NCBI GenBank assembly: GCA_030427255.1
Contig: JAUHWY010000002.1
Span: 1-64,000 of the forward strand
Reading direction: 5' to 3'
Length of the DNA stretch: 64,000 nucleotides
From: Bacteroidia bacterium
GTDB lineage: Bacteria; Bacteroidota; Bacteroidia; CAIKAF01
In this document: piece by piece, positions 60,598 through 64,000 of the stretch
Layout of the letters: the number at the start of each line of letters is the position of its first letter
Numbering within the stretch: position 1 is the stretch's first letter
Notes under the pieces: generated by a model
Database searches by the model: none
Told to the model about the DNA's origin: nothing
The model's input: only the letters and a program-made list of their open reading frames with translations
Made by a program: the position numbers and the translations under genes

Positions 60598-63429
60598 ATG
60601 AATCCGTATTTTAGTTGTCAAAGCTTGCGGTGGTTTTTCACCGCAAGCTTTTGTTTCTTGGGCTCCATACTTTTGGCCCAAACCGGAAGAATCTCCGGTC
60701 AGGTGCTGGATGCCGAGACCCGCGAAAGCTTGATTGGTGCTGCCGTAGTTTATGGCGAAGGAAAAGGCGTTGCTGCCGACTTGGACGGCCGTTTTTCTTT
60801 GCCTTTGCCCTACGGGAGCTACACCCTCTCCATTACTTTTATTGGCTACGAACCGGTGAGTCGAACGGTGGAGTTGAATCAACCGGAATTGACCCTGGAG
60901 GTGCTTATGAAGCCTGTGCAATTGCAAGAGGTAGAAATTATTGCCGACGTGGCACGTCCAAGAGAAACCCCGGTGGCTTACTCCAATGTTTCGGCCAAGC
61001 AAATTGCTGAAAAACTGGGTTCTCAAGATTTACCCATGTTGCTGAATTCCACACCGGGGGTATATGCTACCCAAGTGGGAGGCGGCGACGGAGATGCCCG
61101 TGTAAGTATTCGGGGGTTTAATTCTCAGAATGTACTGGTCATGGTGGACGGCGTGCCCATGAACGACATGTTTAATGGCCGTGTGTTTTGGACCAACTGG
61201 TTTGGTTTGGACCAAATGACCCGCACTATGCAAGTGCAGCGTGGCTTAGGTGCTTCCAAGCTGGCCATTCCGGCCATTGGCGGTACCATAAATATTATGA
61301 CCAAGGGCATGGGCATGGAGCGCAGCTTTTCGGTAAAGCAAGAAGTGGGTAATGACCTTAACTTTAGAACCGTGCTCACCGGCTCCACCGGACGACTTAA
61401 AGGCAACTGGAACTTGCAAGGCGCCTTGTCTTTTAGGAGCAATGAGGGCTATGTAGACGGTTTAAGAAGTCAAATGTTTTTTTACTTCGCTAAAATCAAC
61501 AAAGAATTGGGCAACCATACCTTTTCTTTGAGTGCCTTTGGCGCGCCTCAAGAAAGCGGGCAGCGCAGCTTTTACTACGACCAAAGCATTGAGCAATTGT
61601 CCAAAGATCAGGCCTTAGCTTTGGGAATTGATACCAGTGCAAATGTAGTGGAGCGTGGTAACAGGTATTATTTTGGATGGAATCATTTGGTGCGCACACG
61701 CACCGGAAATGCCATTCAAGATAGCCTCTATGCCAACAATATTGTAGGCCTTGATGCGCATGCTTCTGCCAATAATTTGGAGCGAGAGTTTATGAATACT
61801 ACTGAAAATAGATTTCATAAACCCGTAATAAGCTTTAATCATAGGTGGCGAGCAAGCCCTAAATTTTACCTAAACAACTTGGCCTATGCCTCTTTTGGAC
61901 AGGGGGGAGGCACTAGAGCTATGGTGAACGGAAGCACCGTAAACGTAAATTCGGCAGACAGTGCAGGGCAAATCAATCTGCAACTTATGTACGATCAGAA
62001 TGCATTTAACCCTGCTCCCTCTTTTACCGTAGAAAATCAAGGAACGACCTTGCGCCGTTCGGCCTATTTTATTCAACGCGACCACAACGACCATAGCTGG
62101 TATGGTTTGCTAAGTACCTTTGATTGGAAACTCCCTGCGGGACTTAGCCTAAGCGGTGGAGCCGATGCTAGGTATTACAACGGCAGAGTGTATAGCACCA
62201 TGGACGACCTATTGGGAGGCGATGTGTATACCGCTTCCGACGACCTAAACCGAATGGCCAATCGATTGATTTTTGAAGGAGATACCCTAAGGCAGCATAT
62301 TGAACGCGATATTCTTTGGGGAGGAACCTTTGCCATGCTTGAGTTTAAAGGCGAAAAAATTTCGGCATTTATAAACCTTAGTGGCGCCATTAACGGCTAC
62401 AGACAATACAACCATTTTTTGGAGCAAACCTTACAAGTAGGAGATACTACCTTGAACATTGGTTTTGGAGACACCCTAAATTACCAAGGCCAAACCTACA
62501 CCCAAGGAAGCGAAGGCTTGGAAACCAATGCTACAGAGTGGGTGGTGCGCCCGGGTTACACGGTTAAAGCCGGTATGAACTACAATTTCACCAAGCGGCA
62601 AAACGCCTTTTTTAATGTGGGCTACTTTAGCAGGGTGCCTTATTTTACTGCCTTGGTGCGCGCCGACAATACCTTGGTTCGGGACTCCCGAAACGAAGAA
62701 CTCTTTAGTGTTGAAATGGGCTACAGCTACCGTAGTCCTTCCTTCACCATAAACGGCAATGTATATTATACCGAATGGTTCAACAAGCCGACCTCGGCCA
62801 CGGTAACCATTGACGGTGAGCCTGTTTTGGTTAACATAGCCAATATGGGAGCCCGCCACATGGGTTTGGAAGTGGATTTTGCTTGGAAAGCCCACAAAAT
62901 GCTTACCGTAGAGGGTATGGCCAGTTGGGGAGATTGGCAATGGAACCGCGTGGCACGCGGTGAATTTTTTAATTTGAATGGAGAAGCCGCCGGGGAGATT
63001 GTTTTTGACCCCACCGGCGTAAAAGTGGGAGATGCAGCTCAGCACAGCTACGCCTTAAGTTTGAGGTTTATGCCCATCAAGCGCTTATACATTATGCCGG
63101 AAATAAATCTGTTTACCCACAATTATGCAGATTTTAGGCCCGAAGATTATCAGGTTACCGATTTAGAAAGCGGATCCGGCCCTAACTTAGGCAGGCAAGC
63201 TTGGCGTATGCCCGACTACTACTTTATTAACCTGCATGCCGGCTACCATTTTTACATTGGTAAAGTACGGATGGATGTGCGCGGAAACATCCTTAACTTA
63301 ACCGATGGATTCTTTATTACAGATGCCAGCAACAACGGTTTGGGTGGGTCTACCTACAATGCCAGCTCCGCTACGGTATATGCGGGTTTGGGTACTCGAT
63401 GGATGTTCTCTTTAATGGCCACTTTTTAA
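60598..63429 (+). CDS. TonB-dependent receptor with carboxypeptidase-regulatory-like domain
   Basis: 943 residues. Signal peptide (FFTASFCFLGSILLAQ), then a CarboxypepD_reg-like domain near 24-105 (GRISGQVLDAETRESLIGAAVVYG, the D2 fold), a plug domain near 115-235 (LGSQDLPMLLNSTPGVYATQVGGGDGDARVSIRGF), and a beta-barrel ending in the aromatic residue of TRWMFSLMATF. No SusD-like gene follows, so the ligand is not obviously a glycan. Energised by the TonB complex. It is followed 9 bp later by a lipoprotein gene. Confidence 0.95.
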   Translation: MNPYFSCQSLRWFFTASFCFLGSILLAQTGRISGQVLDAETRESLIGAAVVYGEGKGVAADLDGRFSLPLPYGSYTLSITFIGYEPVSRTVELNQPELTLEVLMKPVQLQEVEIIADVARPRETPVAYSNVSAKQIAEKLGSQDLPMLLNSTPGVYATQVGGGDGDARVSIRGFNSQNVLVMVDGVPMNDMFNGRVFWTNWFGLDQMTRTMQVQRGLGASKLAIPAIGGTINIMTKGMGMERSFSVKQEVGNDLNFRTVLTGSTGRLKGNWNLQGALSFRSNEGYVDGLRSQMFFYFAKINKELGNHTFSLSAFGAPQESGQRSFYYDQSIEQLSKDQALALGIDTSANVVERGNRYYFGWNHLVRTRTGNAIQDSLYANNIVGLDAHASANNLEREFMNTTENRFHKPVISFNHRWRASPKFYLNNLAYASFGQGGGTRAMVNGSTVNVNSADSAGQINLQLMYDQNAFNPAPSFTVENQGTTLRRSAYFIQRDHNDHSWYGLLSTFDWKLPAGLSLSGGADARYYNGRVYSTMDDLLGGDVYTASDDLNRMANRLIFEGDTLRQHIERDILWGGTFAMLEFKGEKISAFINLSGAINGYRQYNHFLEQTLQVGDTTLNIGFGDTLNYQGQTYTQGSEGLETNATEWVVRPGYTVKAGMNYNFTKRQNAFFNVGYFSRVPYFTALVRADNTLVRDSRNEELFSVEMGYSYRSPSFTINGNVYYTEWFNKPTSATVTIDGEPVLVNIANMGARHMGLEVDFAWKAHKMLTVEGMASWGDWQWNRVARGEFFNLNGEAAGEIVFDPTGVKVGDAAQHSYALSLRFMPIKRLYIMPEINLFTHNYADFRPEDYQVTDLESGSGPNLGRQAWRMPDYYFINLHAGYHFYIGKVRMDVRGNILNLTDGFFITDASNNGLGGSTYNASSATVYAGLGTRWMFSLMATF

Positions 63430-63438
63430 TTGCCTGCC

Positions 63439-63891
63439 ATGAAATCTATATTCCCCATTCTATTTTTTACGGTTTTGCTCTCGGCATGTTACAAGGAGAA
63501 CCGCTTGGCCGGTGATTTGGAAGGACTTTGGGAAATTACCCAAATTCATCCGCAAGATACATCGGCCTTTGGCCTTGTAGATAGTTTGGAGTACCAAATA
63601 ACCTTTTTGCCTTGCGACGATGCCTACACAGCCAACTGCTCCTTTTCTTTAGCCCTACGTTATGCTCCTTTAGATAGCATTTTGAGGGTCGATACCTTTA
63701 AGTATGTGCTAAAAGAGAATGAGTTAGACCCGGTTAGCTCGGCCCTTCAGCCGGCCCCGGATTTGCTGCAATACAACAACCTTTGGAGATTACGTCGATT
63801 TTTTGTCGAAAATCTTCAAGAAAACGCCTTTACTTTGCGGCGTTACGACGATGCTAATATTTACATGACCTTCGAAAAACTGAGCGAATGA
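63439..63891 (+). CDS. Hypothetical lipoprotein
   Basis: 150 residues from ATG 63439. Lipoprotein signal FPILFFTVLLSACYKENR (lipobox SAC near 17-20). The rest resembles lipocalin-like small lipoproteins (GLWEITQIHPQDTSAFG...), which is only suggestive. In an apparent operon with the TonB-dependent receptor before it and a secreted protein after it (4-nt overlap), so it may form part of the same uptake system. Confidence 0.75.
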   Translation: MKSIFPILFFTVLLSACYKENRLAGDLEGLWEITQIHPQDTSAFGLVDSLEYQITFLPCDDAYTANCSFSLALRYAPLDSILRVDTFKYVLKENELDPVSSALQPAPDLLQYNNLWRLRRFFVENLQENAFTLRRYDDANIYMTFEKLSE

Positions 63892-64000
63892 AACGTGCAC
63901 ACCTCCTCCCCTTATTCCTTTTGCCCCTATGGAGCCTGCAGGCCCAAGTGGCTCCCGTGCCCACCAGTTGGGATTGCGAAACCGGATTACCCGCCGGATG
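63888..64000 (+). CDS. Start of a secreted protein, cut by the window end
   Basis: MKRAHLLPLFLLPLWSLQAQ is a clear signal peptide, followed by VAPVPTSWDCETGLPAG. The frame overlaps the lipoprotein stop by 4 nt (ATGA). Its SWDC..LP context resembles the start of extracellular phylum proteins, but no family can be given from 37 residues. Confidence 0.7.
   Translation, partial: MKRAHLLPLFLLPLWSLQAQVAPVPTSWDCETGLPAG

Overview
The window reads as chromosome of a marine- or freshwater-type member of the Bacteroidota, probably Flavobacteriia or a close relative. Supporting signs are several secreted proteins with C-terminal type IX secretion (Por) sorting domains, TANNTTTG-type -7 promoter boxes, almost no Shine-Dalgarno sequences, ApbE, ExbB/ExbD/TonB plus a carboxypeptidase-regulatory-type TonB-dependent receptor, and the DUF3109, YicC and BrxA families. 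Species cannot be named from sequence alone. No rRNA, tRNA, CRISPR array or intact transposase was seen.

Layout. 1-4.7 kb: end of an ICMT-like membrane methyltransferase gene, an alpha-oxoamine synthase with an unusual N-terminal extension, gmk-yicC, kbl. 4.7-8.2 kb: a type IX cargo protein, a small membrane protein, ApbE, a small conserved hypothetical. 8.5-11.1 kb: MBOAT acyltransferase plus AlgX/AlgJ-like partner (polysaccharide O-acetylation). 11.1-16.6 kb: accessory region with repeats, a lipoprotein, an AT-rich Xre/RES toxin-antitoxin pair and an AT-rich protein of unknown function. 16.6-21 kb: type IX beta-propeller-like protein divergent from a TPR histidine kinase/NarL-type response regulator pair. 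21-25.5 kb: repeats, secreted leucine-rich protein, DJ-1/PfpI protein, SDR, AraC regulator. 25.8-29.7 kb: dnaG, EamA transporter, a degenerate HemC-like protein. 30-32.5 kb: a SatD/DUF3307 pair bracketed by about 395-bp direct repeats. 32.5-37.4 kb: SbtB/SbtA bicarbonate-uptake pair, HAD phosphatase, short DnaE-type polymerase. 37.6-41.1 kb: class Ia ribonucleotide reductase. 41.5-49.3 kb: DUF3109, trpS, BrxA, pyrC, dolichol-phosphate-mannose-synthase-like glycosyltransferase, SPOR protein, nadD, lipoprotein, LuxE-like protein, acidic protein. 49.6-51.4 kb: PhoB/PhoR-type two-component system. 51.9-59.2 kb: amino-acid dehydrogenase, exbB-exbD-tonB, small cytochrome-related genes, hflX, an RsmB-type methyltransferase, polyprenyl synthase. 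59.5-64 kb: lamin-tail type IX protein, TonB-dependent receptor, lipoprotein, start of another secreted protein.

The most unusual content is intergenic. At least four kinds of small structured repeat occur: (1) AATGRTR heptamer arrays with GACGGGA/TCCCGTC hairpins; (2) CCTGACCGAAGCGTCAGG hairpins, in one place a tandem row; (3) GC-rich elements of about 150-250 bp built as a long imperfect stem with an internal hairpin, at eight sites; (4) elements with about 25-bp imperfect terminal inverted repeats and different interiors, one of which is inserted inside a copy of (3). These non-coding elements sit almost exclusively in gene ends and intergenic gaps and look like a layered population of non-autonomous mobile or RNA-forming elements.

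A second recurring pattern is promoter placement: in at least nine genes a TANNTTTG-like box ends only 3-5 nt before the start codon, which predicts leaderless or nearly leaderless mRNAs.
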